A stretch of DNA of 5,724 bases from an uncultured Rhodospirillaceae bacterium (lineage in GTDB: Bacteria > Pseudomonadota > Alphaproteobacteria > Thalassobaculales > Thalassobaculaceae). This document shows positions 1 through 5,724 of the stretch, in pieces. Under the pieces are notes generated by a model that was not told the origin of the DNA, ran no database searches, and was given only the letters and a program-made list of their open reading frames with translations. How positions within the stretch are numbered: the first letter of the stretch is position 1; each line of letters opens with the position of its first letter. The DNA is taken from contig CALAHL010000585.1 in the NCBI GenBank assembly GCA_937891725.1, positions 1-5,724 on the forward strand, given 5' to 3'. Position numbers and translations under genes: made by a program.

Positions 1-8
1 GTTTCAAA

Positions 9-1619
9 TTGTTTCAGAGACATGCTTCACTTCATCGGCAAACGTACACAGAACTGCTTCGGCAATGCGGCAGAGGCTGGCGCTGCTTCTGGCGTCGCCG
101 CCGACACCGCTGGTGGTACCGCCACTGCTGCCGCTGCTGCTGCCGCTGCTGCTGCTGCTGCTGCTGCCACTGCTGCTGCTGCCGCTGCTGCTGCCGCTGC
201 TGCTGCCACTGCTGCTGCCACTGCTGCTGCTGCTGCTGCCGCTGCTGCTACGGGTCGTGCAATCTGAGTCGCCGTCGCCAGTACGCGCAGCAGCTGATGC
301 AGCCGTTCGCGATATCCCTGGCCCGCAACGGCTACACCGCGATCACCTTCGATTTCCTGGGACACGGGCGAAACCCAAGTCCAATGGCCGGCGATGTCAC
401 CACCGAGGACGGTGCAACCCGGTATCTGCTGGAAGAGGTCGGTCAGGTGGTCGCGTTCGCGCGCGCTCGGACCGGACAGAGAGAAATCGCGCTTCTCGGC
501 CACTCCATGGCGTCCGACATCATCGTCCGCAAGGCGGTCGCGGACCCCGACATTCGCGCCACGGTCGCGGTCTCCATGTTCAGCCGGGTCATCACACCGG
601 ATGCGCCGAAGAACCTGCTGGTCATCGTCGGGGACTGGGAGCCGCAGGTCCTGAAGAACGAAGGTCTTCGGGTGGTCGCGCAGGTCTCGGGACCCGCTCC
701 CGCCGAAGGCGTCACCTATGGAGCCTTTTCGGACGGGACCGCGCGGCGCACGTTCTTCTCCCCCTCGGTTGAGCATATCGGGGTGCTGTATCAAAGCGAC
801 GGAATCCGAGAGGCGGTCAGGTGGCTGGACCACGCGTTCGATCGTCAAAGCGCCGAGGTCGCGGTGGTACGCGGACCTTGGATCCTGCTGCTTCTGGCGG
901 GCTGCGTCCTGCTAGCGTGGCCGGCGTCCCGGCTGCTGCCGCAGATCACCGATCCGAACACGGCTCCCCGTCCGGTGCTGGGGTGGCGACGGCTGTTGAT
1001 TGCGTCCGTTGTCCCGGCGGTTCTCACGCCGCTGATCCTCTGGCCCCTGCCGACCGATTTCCTGCCAGTCCTGGTCGGTGGCTACCTGGTTTGCCATTTC
1101 GGGCTCTACGGATTGCTGACGGCGGTCATGCTGTATTGGTGTGACGACCGAACCGATCGGCCGGATCCGCGATTGATCCCCACCGTCCGGTTCGTCGGTG
1201 CGACACTTGCCGTAACGGCATTTGGTCTGCTGGCCTTGGGCGCGCCGATCGAGACCTTCGTCGCCTCGTTTGTCCCGATTCCAGAGCGTTGGTTCCTGCT
1301 GGCGCTGATGATGACAGGGACATTGGCTTTCTTCCTGTCACAGGCCTGGCTGTCCGGCGAAGGTCCGGGCGGAACCGTCCGGGGGATCGTGCTGCGGACG
1401 CTGTTTATCGCCTCCCTGGCCTTGGCGATCGGACTGGACTTGGAAGGCCTGTTCTTCCTGATCATTCTGATGCCGGTGATCCTTCTGTTTTTCGGGATCT
1501 ACGGGCTGTTCGCACATTGGGTCACCCGCCGGACCGGACACCCTTTCGTGGCCGCGATCGCCAACGGGATTGCGCTGGCCTGGGCGATTGCGGTTACGTT
1601 CCCCTTATTGGCCGGCTGA
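9..1619 (+). CDS. Membrane-anchored alpha/beta hydrolase with a multi-span C-terminal domain; 5' end disrupted or mis-framed
   Basis: The interpretable protein begins near base 285 and runs to the TGA at 1617-1619. Residue numbers count from the ATG at 9. An alpha/beta-hydrolase core covers about residues 93-275. It has FDFLGHG near 114-120, the nucleophile elbow GHSMA with Ser166, acidic candidates Asp209 and Glu211 in GDWE, and a probable catalytic His256 in VEHIGVLY. About seven or eight hydrophobic segments follow from residue 290 to the C-terminus, so the hydrolase sits on a large membrane domain. Substrate is unknown; an ester or acyl substrate is a family-level guess. The first ~85 residues of this frame are Cys/Arg/His-rich, encoded by a GCT/GCC tract, and do not look like real protein. 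The start is therefore uncertain: ATG 297 is the first plausible in-frame ATG after the tract, and ATG 65 in another frame gives a more natural leader. The oxyanion-loop motif expected just before QLMQPF is not visible. It is the first gene of the cassette, 22 nt before the next. Confidence is high for the hydrolase and membrane parts and low for the N-terminus. Confidence 0.75.
   Translation: MFQRHASLHRQTYTELLRQCGRGWRCFWRRRRHRWWYRHCCRCCCRCCCCCCCHCCCCRCCCRCCCHCCCHCCCCCCRCCYGSCNLSRRRQYAQQLMQPFAISLARNGYTAITFDFLGHGRNPSPMAGDVTTEDGATRYLLEEVGQVVAFARARTGQREIALLGHSMASDIIVRKAVADPDIRATVAVSMFSRVITPDAPKNLLVIVGDWEPQVLKNEGLRVVAQVSGPAPAEGVTYGAFSDGTARRTFFSPSVEHIGVLYQSDGIREAVRWLDHAFDRQSAEVAVVRGPWILLLLAGCVLLAWPASRLLPQITDPNTAPRPVLGWRRLLIASVVPAVLTPLILWPLPTDFLPVLVGGYLVCHFGLYGLLTAVMLYWCDDRTDRPDPRLIPTVRFVGATLAVTAFGLLALGAPIETFVASFVPIPERWFLLALMMTGTLAFFLSQAWLSGEGPGGTVRGIVLRTLFIASLALAIGLDLEGLFFLIILMPVILLFFGIYGLFAHWVTRRTGHPFVAAIANGIALAWAIAVTFPLLAG
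65..256 (+). other. Candidate original N-terminal leader of the hydrolase gene, in a different frame (+2)
   Basis: From the ATG at 65 this frame reads MRQRLALLLASPPTPLVV and continues as Leu runs broken by single Pro. A short basic start followed by a Leu-rich stretch looks like a signal anchor, which suits a membrane-linked hydrolase. After about base 256 the frame turns into Arg/Pro/Gly-rich nonsense, while the real hydrolase is read in the frame of base 9. If this is the true start, a net frame change must lie between about 120 and 290. That could be a genuine indel linked to repeat slippage or a sequencing or assembly error. No good ribosome binding site precedes the ATG, and the many prolines inside the Leu stretch are odd for a membrane helix. 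This is inference. Confidence 0.4.
121..249 (+). repeat. Interrupted trinucleotide tract, 43 triplets of GCT/GCC/ACT (CTG.CAG class)
   Basis: Counting from 121 in steps of three gives 43 consecutive triplets: 30 GCT, 9 GCC and 4 ACT. Most interruptions fall every three to five triplets, so a 12-bp unit of three GCT plus one GCC or ACT recurs. No frame on either strand meets a stop, so long open frames cross it in several directions. The plus frames read Ala/Thr, Leu/Pro and Cys/Arg/His. The longest uninterrupted GCT run is seven triplets (145-165). Such a tract fits slipped-strand expansion, possibly seeded by the CTG leucine codons of a membrane leader. Length changes in units of three would not shift frame. 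Confidence 0.9.
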
Positions 1620-1631
1620 GCCACCACCTGT

Positions 1632-1635
1632 GAGG
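1632..1635 (+). promoter_or_regulatory. Ribosome binding site GAGG for the second gene
   Basis: GAGG lies six bases before ATG 1642. This favours that start over the in-frame GTG at 1630, which has no purine-rich stretch before it. Confidence 0.55.
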
Positions 1636-1641
1636 CCCCCG

Positions 1642-2634
1642 ATGGCCCGACCGACCGAACGCCTGCTGCCCCTCACCCATCACGAGATCCTGGGTCTGGT
1701 CCGGCCGTTCGTGGCACAGGGTCTTCATGTCGATCTGGAGGCGAGCGCGCGGCAGGCCAGACGCCTGGCATTCAAATCAAGGCAGATCAGCGACGCCCCT
1801 GTCATCCGAGAGATGCTGACGTTAGATGCGGACCCGCGGCAGCCGAGCCTGACCCGGACCTTGACGACTACGACAGGTTTGGTCGCGACGGTGCGCGCTG
1901 ACGGCACGGACATCGGCGATCTGGTGACAGCCGTCCTGTCCGTCGCGTTGACCGAACTTTTTGTCGAAATCTCAGGCACCACGATCACCGAGGACTGGAC
2001 CGGCGAGGTCGCCTCGGGGCGGGCGAATTGGCACCTCGCCAGCACCGCCGCCCATATCGGTCCGGTGGAACTCCGCCTCAAGGTCGACACCGTCGCTGCA
2101 GGCATGCTGGATTTCACCTTGCAACCACGCGATGGCCACGAGCCGCCTCGCGAGCTGCCGAGCGATTTCCTGGCACTCTTGGGACGTGACTGGCGTCGAT
2201 TGGTCAAGGCAGATGGGATTTGGCGCTCCGGTCTCCGGGTCAACCGGAATCGCGCCCGCCGCGACGACGAAGCCCGGGGTAAGTTTCGCCGGACCGTCGC
2301 CCATCTCCGCGAGAGTTTCGCGCTCCCGCCAGAGACCTTTCACGATCGCCATGCCGGTGCCCGGACAACCGTGATGCTGCGCCGCGCGATCCCACTCGCG
2401 GTCTGCATCCTGGTACCGATCCTGTTTCTGGCGGGCGGGTGGATCTTCGCGACCTTCGGATTTTCCGGTCACCCGGTGTTGCTGACGATCCCAGACCTGA
2501 TGCTGGTGATCGGCATGATCATCGCCGCCAGGGAGGTCCCGGTGATCGAGCTGCCGCCACGCCCTCGACCGCTGCCCGATGATGCCTGGCGGGTTGCCCG
2601 GAACACCCCCGATCCGGCACCATCCGGAGATTAA
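1642..2634 (+). CDS. Unrecognised protein with two C-terminal transmembrane segments
   Basis: The product is 330 residues from ATG 1642. The frame stays open upstream into the previous gene, but GAGG six bases before ATG 1642 supports this start. I do not recognise the family. The N-terminal ~240 residues are soluble-looking and mixed alpha/beta. They start with a helical, Arg-rich segment (about residues 12-45), then a Thr-rich part with alternating hydrophobic residues that suggests beta strands (about 60-170), then a basic, Arg-rich stretch (about 195-245). Two hydrophobic segments follow at about 249-273 and 277-297, so close together that they probably form a hairpin. A Pro-rich tail ends the protein. 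No catalytic motif or signal peptide is visible. With a cytoplasmic N-terminus it would present a large domain near the membrane, where it could be a client, adaptor or anchor for the downstream MoxR/VWA pair. That role is inferred from gene order only. Spacing is 22 nt from the hydrolase and 21 nt to the ATPase gene. Confidence 0.85.
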   Translation: MARPTERLLPLTHHEILGLVRPFVAQGLHVDLEASARQARRLAFKSRQISDAPVIREMLTLDADPRQPSLTRTLTTTTGLVATVRADGTDIGDLVTAVLSVALTELFVEISGTTITEDWTGEVASGRANWHLASTAAHIGPVELRLKVDTVAAGMLDFTLQPRDGHEPPRELPSDFLALLGRDWRRLVKADGIWRSGLRVNRNRARRDDEARGKFRRTVAHLRESFALPPETFHDRHAGARTTVMLRRAIPLAVCILVPILFLAGGWIFATFGFSGHPVLLTIPDLMLVIGMIIAAREVPVIELPPRPRPLPDDAWRVARNTPDPAPSGD

Positions 2635-2655
2635 CGCCAGATCAAGCGAGCGCTC

Positions 2656-3756
2656 ATGTCCGACCGCAACCCGATGAATGTTCCCGCCGTCTCGATCGCG
2701 GCGGTGAAATCCGCCCTGATCGAGCAGTTCGGGGATCCGGTGCTGCGCCGCCGGGCCACCATGTTGTGGGGCACCCGCGGCGTCGGGAAATCCTCGATCG
2801 TGCAGCAGCTGGCCGAACGGTTCGGCGTGCCTCTGGTCGACCTGCGGCTGACCACGATTGAGCCGGTGGACATCAGGGGGGCAATCTACGCCGATGATCA
2901 ACAGGGACGCACCGTCTGGTTTCCACCGGAATTTCTGCCGGATGCCGACCAGCCCGAAGGGATTCTGTTTCTCGACGAGCTGACCGCCGCCGACCAGCGC
3001 CTGCAAACCTCGGCCTATTCTCTGATCCTTGATCGGCGGGTCGGACGTTACGCGCTTCCCGACGGTTGGCAGGTGATCGCGGCGGGCAATGCCAGCTTCC
3101 ACGGTGCGGTCAGTCACGACATGGGGACGGCGCTGGCGGACCGGATGTTCCACTTCCACGTCCAAAGCACGGTCGAGGCCTTTCTCGCGCACGCGGTTGA
3201 ACGCGGGTTCGCGCCAGAGGTGATGGCCTTCCTGAAAATCCGTGCCGACAAACTCGACGACACCCAGGCGCAACTGGCGGCCGACCACCTGGTGGGCGCC
3301 AGCCCGCGCGGTTGGGAGGACATCTCCAACGTCCTGAAATCCGGACTTTCGGACGATGCCAAACGCCTGTTCGTGCAAGGCCGGATCGGCGCCGCCAACG
3401 CGGCCGAATTCTTTGGGGTACTGCGGGAGATCCAGGCGGGCGTTGACGTCTCGCGCCTGTTGGCGGCCGCCCCCGGCCCTGAAACGAAAGCCTTGCTTCC
3501 GCGCAGTCTCGATGGGTTGTACGGCATGATCTACGGACTTCTGGCGGTGCTGGACACCCCCGAGAAGCTGACCCGTGCCTTCGAGATCGTCGAGCAGTTC
3601 CCGGACATGCGGGGCGACACACCGCTTCCAGCCCGCGAGGCACAGACCCTGCTGGTCGAGTTGATGCTGCAAAAGGGCATGGAGTTGGGGCTGGAGGCGA
3701 CGATCCTCCAAAGCCCCGCCTATCAACGCTACCTTGACGGTCGGACCGCTGCGTGA
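2656..3756 (+). CDS. MoxR-type AAA+ ATPase
   Basis: The product is 366 residues. The AAA+ signatures appear in order: Walker A GTRGVGKS (residues 39-46), Walker B GILFLDE (102-108), sensor 1 Asn145 in IAAGN, and a probable arginine finger Arg163 in ALADRMF. The segment VDIRGAIY (71-78) and the phrase TAADQRLQTSAYSLILDRRVG just after Walker B are typical of MoxR-like ATPases, where an oligomeric ring couples ATP hydrolysis to remodelling of a client through a VWA partner. Residues from about 175 form a helical C-terminal part. Little signal supports the ATG at 2656 beyond its position, and an in-frame ATG at 2674 (Met7) is an alternative; both keep all motifs. The stop overlaps the GTG start of the VWA gene by four bases, which implies translational coupling and balanced production of the two proteins. 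The general class is secure. The client is unknown, and assignment to a named subfamily such as RavA, CbbQ or NorQ is not justified. Confidence 0.93.
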   Translation: MSDRNPMNVPAVSIAAVKSALIEQFGDPVLRRRATMLWGTRGVGKSSIVQQLAERFGVPLVDLRLTTIEPVDIRGAIYADDQQGRTVWFPPEFLPDADQPEGILFLDELTAADQRLQTSAYSLILDRRVGRYALPDGWQVIAAGNASFHGAVSHDMGTALADRMFHFHVQSTVEAFLAHAVERGFAPEVMAFLKIRADKLDDTQAQLAADHLVGASPRGWEDISNVLKSGLSDDAKRLFVQGRIGAANAAEFFGVLREIQAGVDVSRLLAAAPGPETKALLPRSLDGLYGMIYGLLAVLDTPEKLTRAFEIVEQFPDMRGDTPLPAREAQTLLVELMLQKGMELGLEATILQSPAYQRYLDGRTAA

Positions 3757-5039
3757 CCGGTCATGCCCCCTCCGAGCATCGCGGGACACCCGCGCTCCGG
3801 CGGATGGTCGAATACGCGCCGGCGACCGGTGGGTTGGGGCTCTGGGCGCTTCACCGGGATGTGGGCGAGCAAAACCTGATCATCTCGACCGACGGTGTGA
3901 CGATCTACTACGCGCCGGACTTCACGCTCCACCCGATCGAAGAGCAGACCGGATTGGTCGCCCACGCTGTCCTGCACGTTGCCCTGCGCCATCCCCAGCG
4001 CCGCGCTGCCCTGCACGCCCTGACCGGCGACGTGGACATGGATCTGTTTCGGGTCTGCGCCGATGCGATCGTCAACAGCACCATCGACCAACTTGCCTGG
4101 CTCAGCTTGCCGCGTGGATCGGTCAAGCTGGATGTCCTGCTGAACGCCGCCCTCGCCATCTCGGAGCCGGTCGAGAAATCGCTGCTGGACTGGGATGTGG
4201 AGCGGCTATACCGCGCGATCGACGATCGTGGGACCTCCCGAGGCGGGGCACGCGGCCAAGAAGGCGAGGAGCCGGAGCGGGTCGATGGACCCCGCGCCTC
4301 CGCCGCGCGCGCCCTGGGCGCGGACACCAACGACGATCTCTCCGCTGCGGATGCCTCGCAGACCGCAGAGGCCACACCTGAGCGGGATGCCGACGCGGAG
4401 CGGAGTTGGGGCGAGCGGATCACCCGCGCCCATGCCGGCGATGGGCATTTTTCCATGCTGCGGACACTGATTGCCGATCTTCCGACCTCCCGCGTCCCGT
4501 GGCGCCAGATGCTCCGGCGACTGGCGACCAAGGCATTGATGCCGGAGCCTGATATTTCCTGGTCGCGCCCGACCCGGTCCTATCTCGCGAACCAAGGCAG
4601 GACGCCCACGGGACGCCGCCTGCCGTTCGAGCCGGGCCGCACCCCCACCCGTGCGGTGCCACGTCTGGCGGTCATGGTCGACGTCTCCGGATCGGTCGAG
4701 GATCAGGTGCTGGACCGGTTCGCTGCCGAAGTCGACGCGATCTCGCGTCGGACCGGTGCAGCCCTCACCATCATCGCGGGCGACGACAGGGTGCGTTCTG
4801 TCACCCACCCCAAGCCGGGCCAATCCGGGCTGACGGCTCGGAGCTTCGAGGGCGGCGGAGGAACCGATTTCACGCCGTTGCTCGAGGAAGCAGACCGGCA
4901 CCGGCCCGACCTTGGGATCGTGCTGACGGACCTGGACGGTCCCGCACGGTTTGAGCCGCTCTGGCCCGTGCTCTGGGCGGTTCCAGAGGGGGAGCGGCGG
5001 CGGCCGGTTCCATTCGGCCGTAAGCTGGTCATCGACTGA
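3753..5039 (+). CDS. DUF2201-type protein: degenerate metallopeptidase-like domain plus C-terminal VWA domain
   Basis: The product is 428 residues from GTG 3753, coupled to the ATPase gene by the GTGA overlap. ATG 3804 (Met18) is a less likely alternative. The N-terminal domain (about 20-155) resembles the DUF2201 putative metallopeptidase domain: a helix with HAVLHVALRHPQR (from His71) and then CADAIVNSTI (102-111), the usual position of the D-x-x-x-N region. The family normally has HExxH; here the glutamate is Ala72, so peptidase activity is doubtful. A charged, Ala/Glu/Asp-rich linker covers about 160-230. Next comes the family's Trp/Pro/Arg signature, PWRQMLRRL (Trp250) and DISWSRPTR (267-275). 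The C-terminal VWA-like domain has a MIDAS: DVSGS (310-314), GGGGTDF (367-373, Thr371) and LTDLDG with Asp393. There is no signal peptide or membrane segment, so it is probably cytoplasmic. It likely acts as the client-binding partner of the adjacent MoxR ATPase. Domain assignment is from recognised motifs; the role is inferred from the general MoxR/VWA theme. Confidence 0.9.
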   Translation: MTGHAPSEHRGTPALRRMVEYAPATGGLGLWALHRDVGEQNLIISTDGVTIYYAPDFTLHPIEEQTGLVAHAVLHVALRHPQRRAALHALTGDVDMDLFRVCADAIVNSTIDQLAWLSLPRGSVKLDVLLNAALAISEPVEKSLLDWDVERLYRAIDDRGTSRGGARGQEGEEPERVDGPRASAARALGADTNDDLSAADASQTAEATPERDADAERSWGERITRAHAGDGHFSMLRTLIADLPTSRVPWRQMLRRLATKALMPEPDISWSRPTRSYLANQGRTPTGRRLPFEPGRTPTRAVPRLAVMVDVSGSVEDQVLDRFAAEVDAISRRTGAALTIIAGDDRVRSVTHPKPGQSGLTARSFEGGGGTDFTPLLEEADRHRPDLGIVLTDLDGPARFEPLWPVLWAVPEGERRRPVPFGRKLVID

Positions 5040-5127
5040 GCGAAATTTTCCACACCAGGCACCAAAATCTGATAGATTGAATGCTTAAGGCAACTTATGA
5101 AGTCACCGCTCGAAAGGCTTGTCCTGA
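5040..5127 (+). promoter_or_regulatory. Intergenic leader, probable promoter region of the PilZ gene
   Basis: This 88-bp gap is clearly more AT-rich than the flanking genes and separates the four-gene cassette from the PilZ gene, so the latter probably has its own promoter. Weak hexamer-like pieces exist (TTGAAT at 5077, TTATGA at 5095), but the 12-bp spacing is too short for a standard sigma-70 promoter, so I do not assign boxes. I see no terminator hairpin after the VWA stop. Confidence 0.35.
5112..5117 (+). promoter_or_regulatory. Ribosome binding site GAAAGG for the PilZ gene
   Basis: This purine-rich hexamer lies ten bases before ATG 5128. An in-frame TGA at 5125 directly precedes the ATG, which rules out an upstream start. 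Confidence 0.5.
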
Positions 5128-5520
5128 ATGGATTATCACTCACGGCCCAGGCATCAGCAGCGGCAGGACAAGCGGTTCCTGCGCGCCGGCTTGGTCGTCG
5201 AAATCAATCGACAGAAGTATCCTGTTGCAAATTTTTCAATCGGCGGCATGTTGATCGGCAATGCCAGCACCGGGTTCCTGGTTGGTCAGAAAATCTTCCT
5301 CACCCTGTTCCAGGAACAGAAGCCTGCCGACAAGACGTTTTTGTACGGCTATGTTGTACGGGTCGATATTTTCGAACGCATTGTCGGCATCGATTTCGTG
5401 AAACCGAGCGAGGATGCGTTCCAGTATCTGGAGAAGCTTGGCTCGCCGTCGCGTACCGCCGGAAGGCCAGTTGCAAAACCGAAATCCACCGGCCTGTTCG
5501 GCAAACTCTTCAAATCTTAG
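5128..5520 (+). CDS. Small single-domain PilZ protein, predicted c-di-GMP receptor
   Basis: The product is 130 residues. It has the PilZ layout: an Arg-rich N-terminus (RHQQRQDKRFLR, residues 8-19), a beta strand AGLVVEI, the second c-di-GMP motif NFSIGG (35-40, form [D/N]xSxxG), and further strands ending in RIVGIDFV. In PilZ proteins the RxxxR motif just before the first strand clamps the nucleotide. Here the canonical position reads K15-x-x-x-R19, while R8/R12 and R12/R16 also satisfy RxxxR, so binding is plausible but the register is uncertain. The last ~25 residues are Lys/Pro/Gly-rich and probably disordered. No signal or membrane segment is seen, so it should be cytoplasmic. The start is fixed by an in-frame TGA immediately upstream. 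Stand-alone PilZ proteins typically regulate motility, exopolysaccharide or surface behaviour; the target here is unknown. It converges on a GGDEF gene 29 bp away, which supports a c-di-GMP context. Confidence 0.88.
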   Translation: MDYHSRPRHQQRQDKRFLRAGLVVEINRQKYPVANFSIGGMLIGNASTGFLVGQKIFLTLFQEQKPADKTFLYGYVVRVDIFERIVGIDFVKPSEDAFQYLEKLGSPSRTAGRPVAKPKSTGLFGKLFKS

Positions 5521-5549
5521 ATCACCGTATCTGGCCAAAGTTCTCCCAT

Positions 5550-5724
5550 TTAGTCCGCCGTCTCCGCGCGGATCACTGCTGTCTGTCCGTGAACTATGAC
5601 CCGGCGCTTTCCGCCATCCTTGGCTCGGTACAGACAATCGTCCGCATGTTTCATGATCTCTTCGAGCGTCTCGCCGTCACGTGGGAAGCATGCGAGACCA
5701 GCACTTGCTGCGATAGAGGTCATG
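5550..5724 (-). CDS. Diguanylate cyclase (GGDEF domain), C-terminal end only
   Basis: Read on the minus strand from the right edge, this partial gene gives 57 residues before a TAA at 5552-5550. The sequence is the last part of a GGDEF domain: SIAASAGLACFPRDGE corresponds to the conserved T-x-S-x-G strand followed by the 'FP-x-DG' turn, then a helix LEEIMKHADDCLYRAKDGGK matches the family's 'AD-x-ALY-x-AK-x-xG' signature, then RRVIVHG. The protein ends 14 residues after RRVIVHG, so GGDEF is the C-terminal domain. The GG[D/E]EF active site and any sensory domain lie beyond the window, so catalytic competence cannot be judged. GGDEF enzymes make c-di-GMP from two GTP. The gene converges on the PilZ gene, whose product is a predicted c-di-GMP receptor. 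Family assignment is confident despite the short length. Confidence 0.88.
   Translation of the reverse strand, partial: MTSIAASAGLACFPRDGETLEEIMKHADDCLYRAKDGGKRRVIVHGQTAVIRAETAD

Noticed and set aside
1..16. Twice-repeated GTTTCA at the left edge
   Set aside because: Two copies of a hexamer at the window edge are too short to support an operator or repeat call.
121..249. CRISPR-like or tandem-repeat array
   Set aside because: The unit is a triplet with simple interruptions; there are no spacers or palindromic repeats.
22..267. Poly-alanine open frame of 81 codons at the left edge
   Set aside because: It consists mostly of the triplet tract read as Ala/Thr, stops right after it, and has no recognisable domain; the tract is open in every frame.
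27..848. Minus-strand open frame ending in poly-Ala
   Set aside because: It is antisense to the conserved hydrolase core and is kept open by the repeat and by GC bias.
1972..3789. 605-codon open frame on the minus strand opposite the second and third genes
   Set aside because: It is antisense to two well-supported genes, its translation is Arg/Gln/His/Gly-rich with no domain, and such shadows are usual in GC-rich coding DNA.
5077..5100. Sigma-70-like promoter TTGAAT / TTATGA
   Set aside because: The spacing is only 12 bp, well below the usual 16-18, so the boxes are not convincing.
5553..5575. GC-rich stretch past the PilZ stop as a terminator
   Set aside because: It lies inside the GGDEF coding end, forms no clear long hairpin and has no T-run.

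Overview
The window is GC-rich, densely coded bacterial DNA. Its codon use (CTG, GCC and GGC dominate), the MoxR/VWA gene pair, the PilZ protein and the GGDEF tail suggest an alphaproteobacterium, perhaps Rhodospirillales or Rhodobacterales. That placement is inference; the sequence holds no rRNA or marker gene to settle it.

Bases 1-5039 carry four tightly packed plus-strand genes that look like one operon. (1) A multi-membrane-span protein with an N-terminal alpha/beta-hydrolase domain (open frame 9-1619). Its 5' end runs into a 129-bp GCT/GCC/ACT triplet tract, and the expected start and oxyanion-loop region cannot be read in one frame. (2) An unrecognised 330-residue protein with two C-terminal membrane segments (1642-2634). 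(3) A MoxR-type AAA+ ATPase (2656-3756). (4) A VWA-domain protein of the DUF2201 'putative metallopeptidase plus VWA' type (3753-5039), whose metallopeptidase motif reads HAVLH instead of HExxH. Genes 3 and 4 overlap by four bases (GTGA), and the other gaps are about 22 nt. MoxR ATPases paired with VWA proteins usually act as chaperone or maturation machines, with the VWA partner binding the client through a metal-ion site. Here the client or membrane platform could be one of the two co-encoded membrane proteins.

After an 88-bp, more AT-rich gap, a small PilZ-domain protein (5128-5520, plus strand) faces the 3' end of a minus-strand GGDEF-domain gene (stop at 5550, running off the right edge). 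The two ends are 29 bp apart. Together they form a small c-di-GMP signalling neighbourhood (predicted receptor and predicted synthase), probably unrelated to the upstream operon.

The most notable points are the triplet-repeat expansion at the hydrolase 5' end with its apparent reading-frame break, the Glu-to-Ala change in the metallopeptidase motif of the VWA protein, and the combination of a membrane hydrolase and an unknown membrane protein with a MoxR/VWA pair.
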